IMG/VR virus record: IMGVR_UViG_3300024262_000017
Span: 1-64,000 of that record
DNA length: 64,000 nucleotides
Direction: 5' to 3' (one strand)
Origin: a virus
How positions within the stretch are numbered: the stretch's first letter is position 1; each line of letters opens with the position of its first letter. Below the pieces are notes generated by a model. The model had not been told where the DNA came from. It saw nothing but the letters and a program-made list of their open reading frames with translations, and ran no database searches. Shown here piece after piece: positions 41,791-50,283 of the stretch. The translations under genes and the position numbers were made by a program.

Positions 41791-42152
41791 GGGCTAACAG
41801 GTTCTAGGTATTTGATAATGGCAAACGTGGTGCCTTCTTTGTCTGTAACCCATTCTTCTCGGGCTAACACCCAGCCATTTCCTTCAAGGCATCGAGTTTG
41901 AATCTCAGCTAGTTCCTCAACCTCTAATTCATCACCGAGGTTGAATCGTCGGTACTGAGCACGTAGTTTTCGTTTAGGCATCGAAAACAAATTGTGGTCA
42001 GGCATACCCGGAAGTGGTTCTTCTTCAGCTAAGTTGACCCACTTCTCCCTTTCTTTAGGGTGTAATGGTGGGAGGTCTCGTGGGCCTTGTCCCCGCTCTG
42101 ATTCTTGATTCATCACATTGGAGAAGTCAGTGGCGATATTGTCGTTTGGCAT
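41757..42152 (-). CDS. Small protein coded after the portal, 131 aa
   Basis: Starts one base after the portal stop with MPNDNIATDFSNVMNQESER. Polar N-terminal half, then a compact domain (LGDELEVEELAEIQTRCLEG, REEWVTDKEGTTFAIIKYLE) and a Lys-rich end. The tight link to the portal suggests a head-assembly partner, but no family was recognised. Its last codons double as part of a terminator on the + strand. Confidence 0.55.
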   Translation of the reverse strand: MPNDNIATDFSNVMNQESERGQGPRDLPPLHPKEREKWVNLAEEEPLPGMPDHNLFSMPKRKLRAQYRRFNLGDELEVEELAEIQTRCLEGNGWVLAREEWVTDKEGTTFAIIKYLEPVSPKDKKKTDAQE

Positions 42153-43886
42153 TTACATCCCCCCTTGCTGGTTAGCCATAGCCTTGGCTTCTTGCGTTTG
42201 TGATTGGTCTAGTTGTTTCATAACGAATGCAACTAGGGCATACATGACAACGTCTTCGGTTTGCAACTGATGCATCTGGCTCTGTTTGATGTTTGGCGGA
42301 GCTTGAGACAATTGAGTTGCAATATTCTGAGCCTCGGCCAGCATTTGTTGCTGGTCGTATTGTGGCCCAGGTCCACCCTGAGAAGCCTGTGATTTGGCTT
42401 GCTCAGATAGATTGCTGGAGAGCTCTTCCATTTTAGATTGGAGTTCCATTTGGAATCTCTGTTCATCCAAGGATTCTTGCATACGCTGAGAGCGCTCTTT
42501 TTCTAAATTACGTCCAAACATCTGGGCCATAGAAGTGTTGGAGAAGAGCACACCATTTGCACCCTGGTTAGCTTGCATAAGCATCATCTTTTGCTGAACA
42601 TCATCAACAAGCTTGAAGGGCTCAAGGCTGAGTTTGACTTTCGTCCAACCCATGTAAGTCGCAACCTGGTCAGATATCCACTGAGCTTCGTCGACGAGTT
42701 CACTGGTGTAATTGAGCAACTGGTTTTCCAACATACGCAGCGTAACACCGGAACCAGTAGCTGACAAACCACCATACAAAAATTCACGGGGGATACCCAT
42801 AGATGCAATGATACCGTTTTCTGCTTCAGTGATTTCTCCTGTCACCATCAATGCTCTACCCTGTCCACCCAGTTGTGTAACACCCAAGGGAATCGGGGAG
42901 AACATGAGATGCAGAGGGTCTTTTCTCCAGGCCTTCAAGTTCAACTTCGTTTCATTGGCCCAGTTTGATAGTGAAATAGCTATCGTTGGGTCAGCCGAAG
43001 CAGTACTTTGTTGTGGGTGTAAAACGCGGAATGGCACAACGTGTTCAAGTGCAATGGCTTCGTTGGCCTTTCGCAGAACCGCGACATAAAAGAATTGTTT
43101 AAGTGTCGAAGTCAAACCTGGAAATCCCCAGCGATTATCAATGCCAGCTGGCGCATCGGACTTCATGTGATAGATGCGTTTTTTTCCGAACTTGAAAATG
43201 CGCTGTGCTGCAATACATTCAATGAATGGCAGGGGCATTGTTTCCAACAGATGCCTATCACCTTTACGAATCTTCTGTTGAATGCCATCAGGCACTTGAT
43301 AGTAATAGTCAGCATCTCCAGTGATGGGGTTTTTTTCAATCTCAATCTGTTTCGGATCCCACCGGATGACATTGATACCTGCAGCGTAACGCAACTTCTT
43401 ATCAACGACTTCAGCCTGGACATGAGCTTTGCAATTGGAGCAAGTCATTTGAAAAACAGCATGCTTTTTTCGAATGCGGAACTTGAAGCTTTTGATAAAC
43501 CTAATGTTTTCAAGATTCCCACACTTGGGACATTTGAGAAAACGACGAAAGGGGAAGTACAACGATACAAATGAGTTGCCGTATACGTGTCTGTCGATAC
43601 CAGTCTTGATGAGAATGTTTTTGATTTTCAAAGTCTCTTCGAGAAGCTTACGGTATTTTCCCTTCAGAGTTGGGTTCTCAGTGTGGTAATTGAGGTCTGT
43701 AACTGGGTAGATTGCGAACTTGTTTAACGCTGCAAATACTTGAGGGCTGTTGTAGTACAGGTACTCGCAATACTTGAATAGTGTTTTGAGTTTGCGAGGT
43801 ACGAAAACAGTTAGGAAGTCAAAGAGAGGATTTGGATGTTGAATGCTACGCCCAATCATCTCCACACTTTGGTCAAACGCTGACAT
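42153..43886 (-). CDS. Portal protein with inserted zinc ribbon
   Basis: Start set at ATG 43886 (MSAFDQSVEMIGRS), preceded by AAGGAG; a longer frame to 43943 lacks a ribosome site. Of 577 residues, the segment GIPREFLYGGLSATGSGVTL (about 370-389) and following helix (RMLENQLLNYTSELVDEAQW) are the portal stem/wing signature; YGNSFVSLYFPF is also typical. A CPKCGN...CSNCKAH pair (about 119-152) forms a zinc ribbon inserted in the N-terminal part. The Gln-rich C terminus is variable. A CCTATTATT element is at 43914-43922. Confidence 0.8.
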   Translation of the reverse strand: MSAFDQSVEMIGRSIQHPNPLFDFLTVFVPRKLKTLFKYCEYLYYNSPQVFAALNKFAIYPVTDLNYHTENPTLKGKYRKLLEETLKIKNILIKTGIDRHVYGNSFVSLYFPFRRFLKCPKCGNLENIRFIKSFKFRIRKKHAVFQMTCSNCKAHVQAEVVDKKLRYAAGINVIRWDPKQIEIEKNPITGDADYYYQVPDGIQQKIRKGDRHLLETMPLPFIECIAAQRIFKFGKKRIYHMKSDAPAGIDNRWGFPGLTSTLKQFFYVAVLRKANEAIALEHVVPFRVLHPQQSTASADPTIAISLSNWANETKLNLKAWRKDPLHLMFSPIPLGVTQLGGQGRALMVTGEITEAENGIIASMGIPREFLYGGLSATGSGVTLRMLENQLLNYTSELVDEAQWISDQVATYMGWTKVKLSLEPFKLVDDVQQKMMLMQANQGANGVLFSNTSMAQMFGRNLEKERSQRMQESLDEQRFQMELQSKMEELSSNLSEQAKSQASQGGPGPQYDQQQMLAEAQNIATQLSQAPPNIKQSQMHQLQTEDVVMYALVAFVMKQLDQSQTQEAKAMANQQGGM

Positions 43887-43913
43887 GGAAGCTCCTTGTC
43901 TGAGACTGCTAAA

Positions 43914-43922
43914 AATAATAGG
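43914..43922 (-). promoter_or_regulatory. CCTATTATT candidate late promoter element upstream of the portal
   Basis: The - strand reads GCAGCCTATTATTTTTAG, 28-36 bases before ATG 43886, one base from the CCTACTATT form. It lies in the divergent gap to the + strand helicase. Confidence 0.5.
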
Positions 43923-43994
43923 CTGCCTACTGCTGTCAATCAAGAACTATCTGATGTGGCTCTATTTACTACGTAAACCCTGGAGACGCAAACC

Positions 43995-45872
43995 ATGGTT
44001 GAGACAGAAACACCTTCCCCTGTTGTGTGCGGTTTTTCTCACTTGCACGGAACTCCAGTCTTTGTTGTACCTATGCTTGCACAGAACAACCGTGAGTTGA
44101 CCCGAGTCTTGGGAGGAGTATTTCTCTCAGCACAGGGTGTGTGGCTATTCCCAGGATTTTACCCGTATGCCAAAGACGTCGTGCGAGATTTGAAACTTGT
44201 TCTCCCAGAAATCCAACTCAGCCCAGAAGCTCAGTCACACTTGGAAATCTGTGAAAACACTGAAGCCTTGATAACGCAGCAACCAATACCATCAGAGTTT
44301 CATGAAGGCTTTGAGTTCATAACAAAACCTTATGAGCATCAAATAGAAGCTTTGAAGTTCGCGATACTCATGATTCGTTGTGGGATTTTTTATGACATGG
44401 GTCTGGGTAAAACGAAAATAGTAATCGATTTGATTCGCCATGAACAACAGAAGGCTCTCATCCTCACGCCTGTAGTGGGCATTACTACGTGGTTCAACGA
44501 GGCACACCTCCACTCTGGGGGTGTCTTACGAGTAGAGCGTGTCATAGGTTCCCCAAAGAAGAAACGTCAAGCCATCATGGATTCTCCTGAAGCAGATATT
44601 CTGGTAGTGGGCTATGACACTGCGAAGCGTTACTATGACGAAATCATCAATACCTTTGAATACAATATCATTGTGGCTGACGAGAGCCACAACTTACGAA
44701 CAAGTAAGAGTGCTCGCACCAAAGCTGCTATTGCGTTGTCTGCCCGAGCAAGTCGGCGTGTTTTGATGAGCGGAACCCCAAGCTTGGGAAACCCGCTTCA
44801 TCTTTGGGGGCAACTGTGTTTCTTAGGCAAGTTCATCCCTGCACGAGATTTCTGGACTTTCCGTAAGTTCTACACAATGCAGCACAAGGCTCAACCTCGT
44901 ATCATTGTAGGGTACAAGAATTTGGAGATGCTCAATGACAAGGTAGGGAAGATTTCTATCAGAAAAATGAAAGACGAGTGCCTTGACTTACCTCCGAGGC
45001 AGATAATCGATGTGCCGTTTGATGTAAGCCCTGAACAAAAGAAGGTGTACAATGAATTGGTTGAAGGGGCTTGCACGATGTTGCAAGACGGAACACTGTA
45101 TGAAGCGGCACACGCAGCTGCTGTAATTCAAAAATTATTACAGATACTGAGTGGCTTTTTCATCAAGCCTCTCCCTGACATTTGTTCAGGTTGTACAGAC
45201 TTGCGTGTATGTGTAGCTAACGAAGTAAAACCTTACACAAGTCGTTGCAAAGTTCAACAAACCCCACCTGTGCAGCGGGTAGAAATACTAAAGAGCAACC
45301 CAAAACTGGATGCTTTAGAAGACCTCCTTGATTCCATTTTAGCTGAAGACAGAAACAAGGTTATCATTTGGGGGTACTTCGTTGCTGAGCTCGACATCGT
45401 TGCTCAGTTACTGGAAAAGAAAGACATCCGTTACGTACGGGTTGATGGGACAAACAGTAACAAGGCTCAAGACATTGCAACAAAATTCAATGCGACACCT
45501 AAAATTCGAGTGTACTTGGCAAACATTTCTACTGGAGTAGCTCTAACCCTAACGTCGGCTGCTTACACCATTTACTATGGGCTAACGTATAAGCTTGATG
45601 AATACCTCCAGTCACTCGACCGCAACTACCGCATTGGACAAACAGAAAAGGTTATGGCTTACCGCCTTATTTCAAATGGTACTGTTTTGTCTTACGTTGC
45701 AAAAGCACTTCAAAACAAACTGAACATTGCAAACACGCTGACTGACCGAATCAATTGTGTGGTGTGCCCTAAGAACGTTGTTTGTTTAGATGAGGGTACC
45801 ATACCCTTTTCACCAGGCTGTATCTATCATGACCGCGTGGGGCGAATTATTACGCGCCCACAAAAACTGTGA
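43995..45872 (+). CDS. SNF2-type superfamily 2 helicase/translocase, 625 aa
   Basis: Motifs of the SNF2 group of SF2 ATPases: Walker A DMGLGKTK (134-141) with upstream KPYEHQIEAL as Q-like motif, DESH box (229-232, VADESHNL), SGTPSLGNP as motif III, and motifs V/VI near NISTGVALTL and SLDRNYRIGQTEKV. A Cys cluster in the second RecA domain (CSGCTDLRVC, about 398-407) and another near the C terminus (CVVCPKNVVC) probably bind zinc or Fe-S. It should translocate on duplex DNA in replication, recombination or transcription. First gene of the + strand replication block. Confidence 0.85.
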   Translation: MVETETPSPVVCGFSHLHGTPVFVVPMLAQNNRELTRVLGGVFLSAQGVWLFPGFYPYAKDVVRDLKLVLPEIQLSPEAQSHLEICENTEALITQQPIPSEFHEGFEFITKPYEHQIEALKFAILMIRCGIFYDMGLGKTKIVIDLIRHEQQKALILTPVVGITTWFNEAHLHSGGVLRVERVIGSPKKKRQAIMDSPEADILVVGYDTAKRYYDEIINTFEYNIIVADESHNLRTSKSARTKAAIALSARASRRVLMSGTPSLGNPLHLWGQLCFLGKFIPARDFWTFRKFYTMQHKAQPRIIVGYKNLEMLNDKVGKISIRKMKDECLDLPPRQIIDVPFDVSPEQKKVYNELVEGACTMLQDGTLYEAAHAAAVIQKLLQILSGFFIKPLPDICSGCTDLRVCVANEVKPYTSRCKVQQTPPVQRVEILKSNPKLDALEDLLDSILAEDRNKVIIWGYFVAELDIVAQLLEKKDIRYVRVDGTNSNKAQDIATKFNATPKIRVYLANISTGVALTLTSAAYTIYYGLTYKLDEYLQSLDRNYRIGQTEKVMAYRLISNGTVLSYVAKALQNKLNIANTLTDRINCVVCPKNVVCLDEGTIPFSPGCIYHDRVGRIITRPQKL

Positions 45873-45901
45873 TCTCGTGGTAAAAGAATGTTGGAGGATT
45901 T

Positions 45902-46390
45902 ATGTCGCAGCATCTCATTTTAACAACAGATGGAAGTGCAAAATTTTATCACATGCGTGGGGGGTTTGTAATTCGTGACGCAGACTCCGGTGTCATCCTG
46001 GAAACTGGAAGCAGACCCTTTGGTAAAGGCACCAGCAATGTTGCTGAGTATTCAGCTCTCATTGCAGGGTGTAAAGCACTACACTGTTATGCTTTCAATA
46101 GTGTAACGGTGTACACTGACAGTCAGTTGATTGTAAGACAGATGAAGGGGGAGTATCGCGTTTCACCTCGTTTACGAAAATTACATGCACAAGCACTCGC
46201 GCAATTACGTCAGCTACGTGCCAAGCTTGTTTGGCATCGTCGTGATGAAGGGGATGGTCCCCTGGCAGATGCGCTCGCCGCTGGAGAACACTTGGAGGTT
46301 ACTGATGGAACTGGAGATCAGTTGGACAAAGGAAGACATCGAGCAGAAATTGAAGAAGGAATTGGAGGACAGCGGCTTTCGGCTGGTTGA
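45902..46390 (+). CDS. Ribonuclease HI-like protein, 162 aa
   Basis: The catalytic carboxylates of RNase HI are present: D10 in TTDGSAKF, E49 in NVAEYSALIAG, D73 in VYTDSQLIV, and D123 in PLADALA. It should cut RNA in RNA-DNA hybrids, for instance primers in lagging-strand synthesis. The last ~30 residues are read in a frame overlapping the next gene and are probably an unstructured extension. GGAGG lies before ATG 45902. Confidence 0.85.
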   Translation: MSQHLILTTDGSAKFYHMRGGFVIRDADSGVILETGSRPFGKGTSNVAEYSALIAGCKALHCYAFNSVTVYTDSQLIVRQMKGEYRVSPRLRKLHAQALAQLRQLRAKLVWHRRDEGDGPLADALAAGEHLEVTDGTGDQLDKGRHRAEIEEGIGGQRLSAG

Positions 46391-46736
46391 AATTGATGAA
46401 TCCCCAGCAGAACGAGCTACAAGTAAAACACGTCGACCACCGTCGGGAGGTTTTCGTTGGTCTGTAAAACCGAATATCGGTGTTCGTGTGCGTGCTGAAC
46501 CAGACCCAGATGCTGTTTTACCTGAGCCTGAAGAATCTTTTCTTCCTCAAGAAACTTTTGATTCTGAGGACGAAGATGACGAGGACATCGACACAAGCAT
46601 GGATATCCCAGAAGGGTCTGGCTTACTTCCTCTTGGAATTGCAACGGCGCTTAACAAGGCCGTCGCTGAAGAAAACAAAGGTAAGAAAGTTCAGCGTCAC
46701 AAGAAGATGAAAGGGGAGACCAGTGAAAGACCTTGA
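46305..46736 (+). CDS. Hypothetical acidic protein, 143 aa
   Basis: Start chosen at ATG 46305 (TTGGAGG upstream), giving MELEISWTKEDIEQKLKKEL. A helical N terminus is followed by a Pro/Arg-rich linker, a short strand (GGFRWSVKPNIGVRVRAEPD), an acidic run (DSEDEDDEDIDT) and a Lys-rich end. It overlaps RNase H by 86 bases and the next gene by 14. Between nucleic-acid enzymes it may be a DNA-binding accessory factor; not recognised. Confidence 0.5.
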   Translation: MELEISWTKEDIEQKLKKELEDSGFRLVEIDESPAERATSKTRRPPSGGFRWSVKPNIGVRVRAEPDPDAVLPEPEESFLPQETFDSEDEDDEDIDTSMDIPEGSGLLPLGIATALNKAVAEENKGKKVQRHKKMKGETSERP

Positions 46737-47643
46737 AAAGAAAGTTGTATTTTTAGAGGGGGGTGAAGACGTTGATGTGGATGCTGAGTACCAGCATCTC
46801 ATTGAAGAGGTGTCCATTGAAGAGTGTGCTCTTGCTCTTCCCCGCGGCTATTTGAGTGTGTCACAGGTAAATACATACCGACGTTGCCCTCGTCAATATT
46901 ACTTTCGGTACATCAAAGATTTGATTCGTGCCCCGAGCGTCAGTCTTGTTGAAGGAAATGCTGTTCACAAGGGATTAGCAGTTGGACACGAGGCTTCAGT
47001 AAAGAGTGGCACTGCACCGTTAGATATGATGCTAGATGCCTACAACGATTACTGGAAACGAAGCAAAGGAGACATTGACTGGCAAGGTGAAAAGGAGGCA
47101 GACGAAAACTTGGTCGTTCGTCGTGACCATACGTTTTTGAAAGAGTACAATCAAAAGCATATGCCCAATCTAGTCACACGTGTAGACGATGTGGGTGCTT
47201 TTGTTGAGCGGCGATTCTGGGTTACTGTGGGAGAAAAGAACGTCCCATTGCTGGGCTTCATTGACTTGGTAGCTAAGAATAATACCAAGTTTTTCGATAA
47301 CAAAAGCCCTGATGGTAGTGGCGAAGAAGAGGTAATCGACCACAAAACTGCAAACAAGTCAAAAACTCAGGCAGACGTAGATGGGGACTTACAGCTATCC
47401 GTTTATTCTCGTGTAACAGGTTTGACACATGTGCGATTTCAATGCTTCGTTAAAACGAAAACACCTAAAATCAATGCTGTTGCGTCACGGCGGACAATTG
47501 ATTCTTGGCGTTGGGCAGAGTTCGTTATTTCAGAAGTTGCACAGTGTATCTCCAGCGGCGCTTTCCCCCCAGGCAATGATGGGTGGCATTGTACTCCAAA
47601 ATTTTGTGGGTACTGGGATATGTGCAGAGGGAAGAAACGATGA
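46723..47643 (+). CDS. PD-(D/E)XK nuclease with Fe-S-type cysteines (RecB/Cas4-like) 1, 306 aa
   Basis: GTG start after AAAGGGGAG. SQVNTYRRCPRQYYFRYIKD (about 47-66) is the typical opening of RecB-family nucleases. The active site reads GFIDLVAKN (Asp), EEVIDHKTAN (Asp-x-Lys) and QLSVYSR. One Cys near the N terminus (YRRC) and three at the end (HC, FC, MC in WHCTPKFCGYWDMC) fit the four-Cys Fe-S arrangement of AddB/Cas4 nucleases. Probably a 5'-3' or 3'-5' exonuclease in phage recombination or replication. A second, related gene is at 51260. Confidence 0.8.
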   Translation: MKDLEKKVVFLEGGEDVDVDAEYQHLIEEVSIEECALALPRGYLSVSQVNTYRRCPRQYYFRYIKDLIRAPSVSLVEGNAVHKGLAVGHEASVKSGTAPLDMMLDAYNDYWKRSKGDIDWQGEKEADENLVVRRDHTFLKEYNQKHMPNLVTRVDDVGAFVERRFWVTVGEKNVPLLGFIDLVAKNNTKFFDNKSPDGSGEEEVIDHKTANKSKTQADVDGDLQLSVYSRVTGLTHVRFQCFVKTKTPKINAVASRRTIDSWRWAEFVISEVAQCISSGAFPPGNDGWHCTPKFCGYWDMCRGKKR

Positions 47644-48023
47644 CTCGAATGGATGGAGTTCCGAGGCTCCCTTGCATTGCTCTCGAAGAAATTTATGCAC
47701 TTGTTCAAACCATGAAGAGTGATGAGCTTCGAGCAGCTTTCAAAATAAAAGAGAAGGAACGTGGGAGTAAGGTTGCACTCACACGCCTGCGTGTGAAATT
47801 ATCCAAGGTAGCCAAACTGTGCAAACAAGCACGAAAGGAGATCTTGGTTATGCAAAAAAACGATGAAACCGTTATGGAGAAGTATGGTGTAGCTGAAGAT
47901 GAACAGCTATCCAAAACAGGAGGAGACACAGTAGAAATGTGTCCGAGGTGTGGGAAAGAAGTAGAGGTACATGGCGGCACGAGAAAGTGCCCCCTATGTG
48001 GCACTGAACCATTTGAAGGGTAG
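47640..48023 (+). CDS. Zinc-ribbon protein, 127 aa
   Basis: ATG 47640 overlaps the stop of the nuclease (ATGA). A helical basic body (LRVKLSKVAKLCKQARKEIL) ends in a two-knuckle ribbon CPRCGKEV...KCPLCGTEP (about 102-123). The fold suggests nucleic-acid or protein binding. Not recognised. Confidence 0.6.
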   Translation: MTRMDGVPRLPCIALEEIYALVQTMKSDELRAAFKIKEKERGSKVALTRLRVKLSKVAKLCKQARKEILVMQKNDETVMEKYGVAEDEQLSKTGGDTVEMCPRCGKEVEVHGGTRKCPLCGTEPFEG

Positions 48024-48031
48024 GAACTCTA

Positions 48032-48391
48032 ATGGGGATTACTCGTGTAGAGAAGGTGCAGCTAGAGATAATCAAAAGATATGACAACATTTCAAATCTC
48101 TATGTTGCTTACATGAACTGTGGAAAACATTCAGATGACTTTGGTAGGGAATTTTTCCATGCAGTGGGAGAAATCCTACAAGGGGCTTCGGTGGCACAAT
48201 TGACTTTGTACCACCTCAACAGGACAGAAATAGAAGACATAGTAGACCACACTGTTTCAAGAGGCGGCATCGCAGGTGAGAAGAAAGGACCACGCTCACC
48301 TGTGCGAACTAAACGTCGTTACAGAAAACCAACCATTAAAAGGACCAAGACCAATGACCGCAAAAAAAGCCGTGACCACCGTACAACCTAA
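48032..48391 (+). CDS. Small helical protein with basic tail, 119 aa
   Basis: Begins MGITRVEKVQLEIIKRYDNI; helical to about residue 80, then a strongly basic tail (RTKRRYRKPTIKRTKTNDRK). The tail frame overlaps the start of the ParB-like gene by 38 bases. Basic tail suggests DNA or RNA contact. Not recognised. Confidence 0.55.
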   Translation: MGITRVEKVQLEIIKRYDNISNLYVAYMNCGKHSDDFGREFFHAVGEILQGASVAQLTLYHLNRTEIEDIVDHTVSRGGIAGEKKGPRSPVRTKRRYRKPTIKRTKTNDRKKSRDHRTT

Positions 48392-49226
48392 GTTGATGAT
48401 CAACAAAATCCACATCCCAGAAAACATCAGAGAGGATGGCTGGGAAAAAAACATCAAAGGTTTGGCCGACAGCATTGCTGAGAATGGATTGGAACAACCC
48501 ATCGGGGTATGGCCTTTCCCTGATAAGCAAGCAGGCCCCGAAGGTGAGACCCATGAGTTAGTTTTTGGACACAGGCGCCTGATGGCCTGCAAAACGATTT
48601 TGGAGTGGACAACCATTCCGGTGGTGTTCAAGCCAAAGAAGACCAGTGCCAAAGACAGGTACGTGAGTGCTTTAGTTGAGAATGCTCAGCGTGAAGACCT
48701 GTCACCAACTGAAGAAGCCGCCGCGTTTAAGCGAGGCATTGATGAATTTGGTTTGACGGCCGGCGAGATTGCTAAAAAGAAGGGTGTCAGCAATGCTTAT
48801 GTGTCACAAAGACTGGCCCTGCTCAAAATGCCTGAGCCTATTCAGGAAGCGCTTGCCAATCAAGACATCAGCTTTGCACACGCGCGGGCAATGACAACAT
48901 TGGACGACACAGAGCAAGTGAAGCTTTTGAAACAGGCAGTGAAGATGCCTGTTTCTGAGTTCAAAGAGAAGGTTGCAGCAGTAACTGCTGCACAAGATGT
49001 AAAGGATGGGAAAGAAGGAAAAGCACCCAAGGCAAAACGCGGTCGTCCTGAGAAGACCAACTCAGCCAAGGTCAGAACTGTATCGGAGATCAAGGTGGAA
49101 CTGGGCAAGCTAGACGACAAGAAAAAGGATGCAGTGGAAAAAGGTGACAAGGCTGGAGAGCAATACTACAAAGGGATGATGCGGGGTTTAGGCTGGGCAT
49201 CTGGGATGGCTAAAACTCTGTACTGA
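48354..49226 (+). CDS. ParB-like partition/nuclease-domain protein, 290 aa
   Basis: ATG 48354 follows AAAAGGACCAAGACC. MINKIHIPENIREDGWEKNI starts the ParB N-terminal domain; FGHRRLMACK is the box corresponding to the CTP-binding GERRxxA motif and ENAQREDLSPTEEA the next conserved box. A helix-turn-helix follows (TAGEIAKKKGVSNAYVSQRL, about 133-152). The C-terminal third is Lys-rich linker plus helix. No ParA gene is visible, so it may act as a DNA-binding regulator or in DNA handling rather than classical partition. Confidence 0.8.
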   Translation: MTAKKAVTTVQPKLMINKIHIPENIREDGWEKNIKGLADSIAENGLEQPIGVWPFPDKQAGPEGETHELVFGHRRLMACKTILEWTTIPVVFKPKKTSAKDRYVSALVENAQREDLSPTEEAAAFKRGIDEFGLTAGEIAKKKGVSNAYVSQRLALLKMPEPIQEALANQDISFAHARAMTTLDDTEQVKLLKQAVKMPVSEFKEKVAAVTAAQDVKDGKEGKAPKAKRGRPEKTNSAKVRTVSEIKVELGKLDDKKKDAVEKGDKAGEQYYKGMMRGLGWASGMAKTLY

Positions 49227-49239
49227 TTTACTCAGTAAA
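49227..49239. repeat. 13-bp palindrome TTTACTCAGTAAA, copy 1
   Basis: A perfect palindrome around a central C, placed directly after the ParB-like stop and overlapping the sigma-gene stop. A reverse-complement copy, TTTACTGAGTAAA, lies at 58695-58707, also directly after the last gene of a + strand unit. Confidence 0.5.
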
Positions 49240-50077
49240 CTTCAATCATCAAATCACCAATTCGTTCAATATTGAGTTCTTTGTCCAGACAACGGCGTAA
49301 CCGTTGTAGGGCATCAACTTTTATTTGACGAACTCGTTCAGACGACACACCTAGAACGGTCGCTATTTGCTTAAGCGACATTGGGTCAGTCACTAACCCG
49401 TAGTACGAGCGCAACACAAACTGTTCCTTGGTACCCAAACCGAGGAGCAGTTTGTGAAGTGCATCTATTGCTTGGCGATTGATGGCACGACTCTCATCTC
49501 TCCCAGGACTTGAACAAGCACGGTCTACTGGTGCGTAGCGGAATTTTTCAATGCGAAGTTTGTCAAGTTGCGAAGGAGTGATGTCTACGTCTATGCATAT
49601 TTTAGTTATTTCATCTTCGTTTGGTGGTGGTAGATTTCGATGACGAGCCTGCTTCACTTTACGAATTGTTTTCGTTCTCCACAGAGGCATTGCAACAAGG
49701 CCTGTATTATGTACCTCGTTGCGAATGTACAACAACGCATAGTAGGTTGCGTATGAAAGGAAGCGGGTATTCCTATCAGGGTCATAACGGTCTAAGGCAA
49801 AGAGGAGTCCTTCGTTTCCTGCAGAGATAAGGTCTTTCAAAATATCTACATTACGGGTGTAGCGGCGTGCGAGTTTGACTACGAAGCGTAAACAATTACC
49901 GATGATTCGGTCACGGGCAGCCAAGTTGTTTTGCTGTTGATATTGGTAAAACAATTTCCGTTCTGTTTCAGCATCAAGTACTTCCATCTGACTAACATCA
50001 CGATAGTAGCGCGCAACGTTTTCATCCACAGAGTGTTTATCTGTGTATTGACGCCGAGACCGTGAGGTGTTATCCAC
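49232..50077 (-). CDS. Sigma-70-family factor, 281 aa
   Basis: Start chosen at GTG 50077, preceded by AGGAG; the longer frame has no ribosome site. Region 1.2-like DENVARYYRDVSQMEVLDAE (~18-37), region 2 (~52-122) with NCLRFVVKLARRY, DLISAGNEGLLFALDRYDPD and RFLSYATYYALLYIRNEV, a degenerate region 3, and region 4.2 helix-turn-helix MSLKQIATVLGVSSERVRQI near 245. It should direct an RNA polymerase to phage promoters; candidate targets are the CCTAYYATT elements. It is the only - strand gene inside the early block and ends against the ParB-like gene. Confidence 0.88.
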   Translation of the reverse strand: MDNTSRSRRQYTDKHSVDENVARYYRDVSQMEVLDAETERKLFYQYQQQNNLAARDRIIGNCLRFVVKLARRYTRNVDILKDLISAGNEGLLFALDRYDPDRNTRFLSYATYYALLYIRNEVHNTGLVAMPLWRTKTIRKVKQARHRNLPPPNEDEITKICIDVDITPSQLDKLRIEKFRYAPVDRACSSPGRDESRAINRQAIDALHKLLLGLGTKEQFVLRSYYGLVTDPMSLKQIATVLGVSSERVRQIKVDALQRLRRCLDKELNIERIGDLMIEVY

Positions 50078-50222
50078 GCCTTCCACTCCTATAAGTAGTG
50101 TAGTGCAATGTATGGTTACACTATCCCTTGGGGCTTGCAAGGGTTTTGTGTTTCCGCGCAAAGTTAGAAATCGAATTACTCGATTTACCCAAAAAAGCAG
50201 CTAACCTTTTTACAAAAACAGC

Positions 50223-50252
50223 TTGACGAAAACAGGGCAGCCGACTTACGAT
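50223..50252 (+). promoter_or_regulatory. Host-type sigma-70 promoter candidate
   Basis: TTGACG (50223-50228) and TACGAT (50247-50252) are separated by 18 bases, 31 bases before GTG 50284. This matches bacterial sigma-70 spacing and suggests early expression of the gene block at 50284 by host polymerase. Confidence 0.5.
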
Positions 50253-50283
50253 TCAACTCTTCAACCCTTCAAAGGAGAAAATC

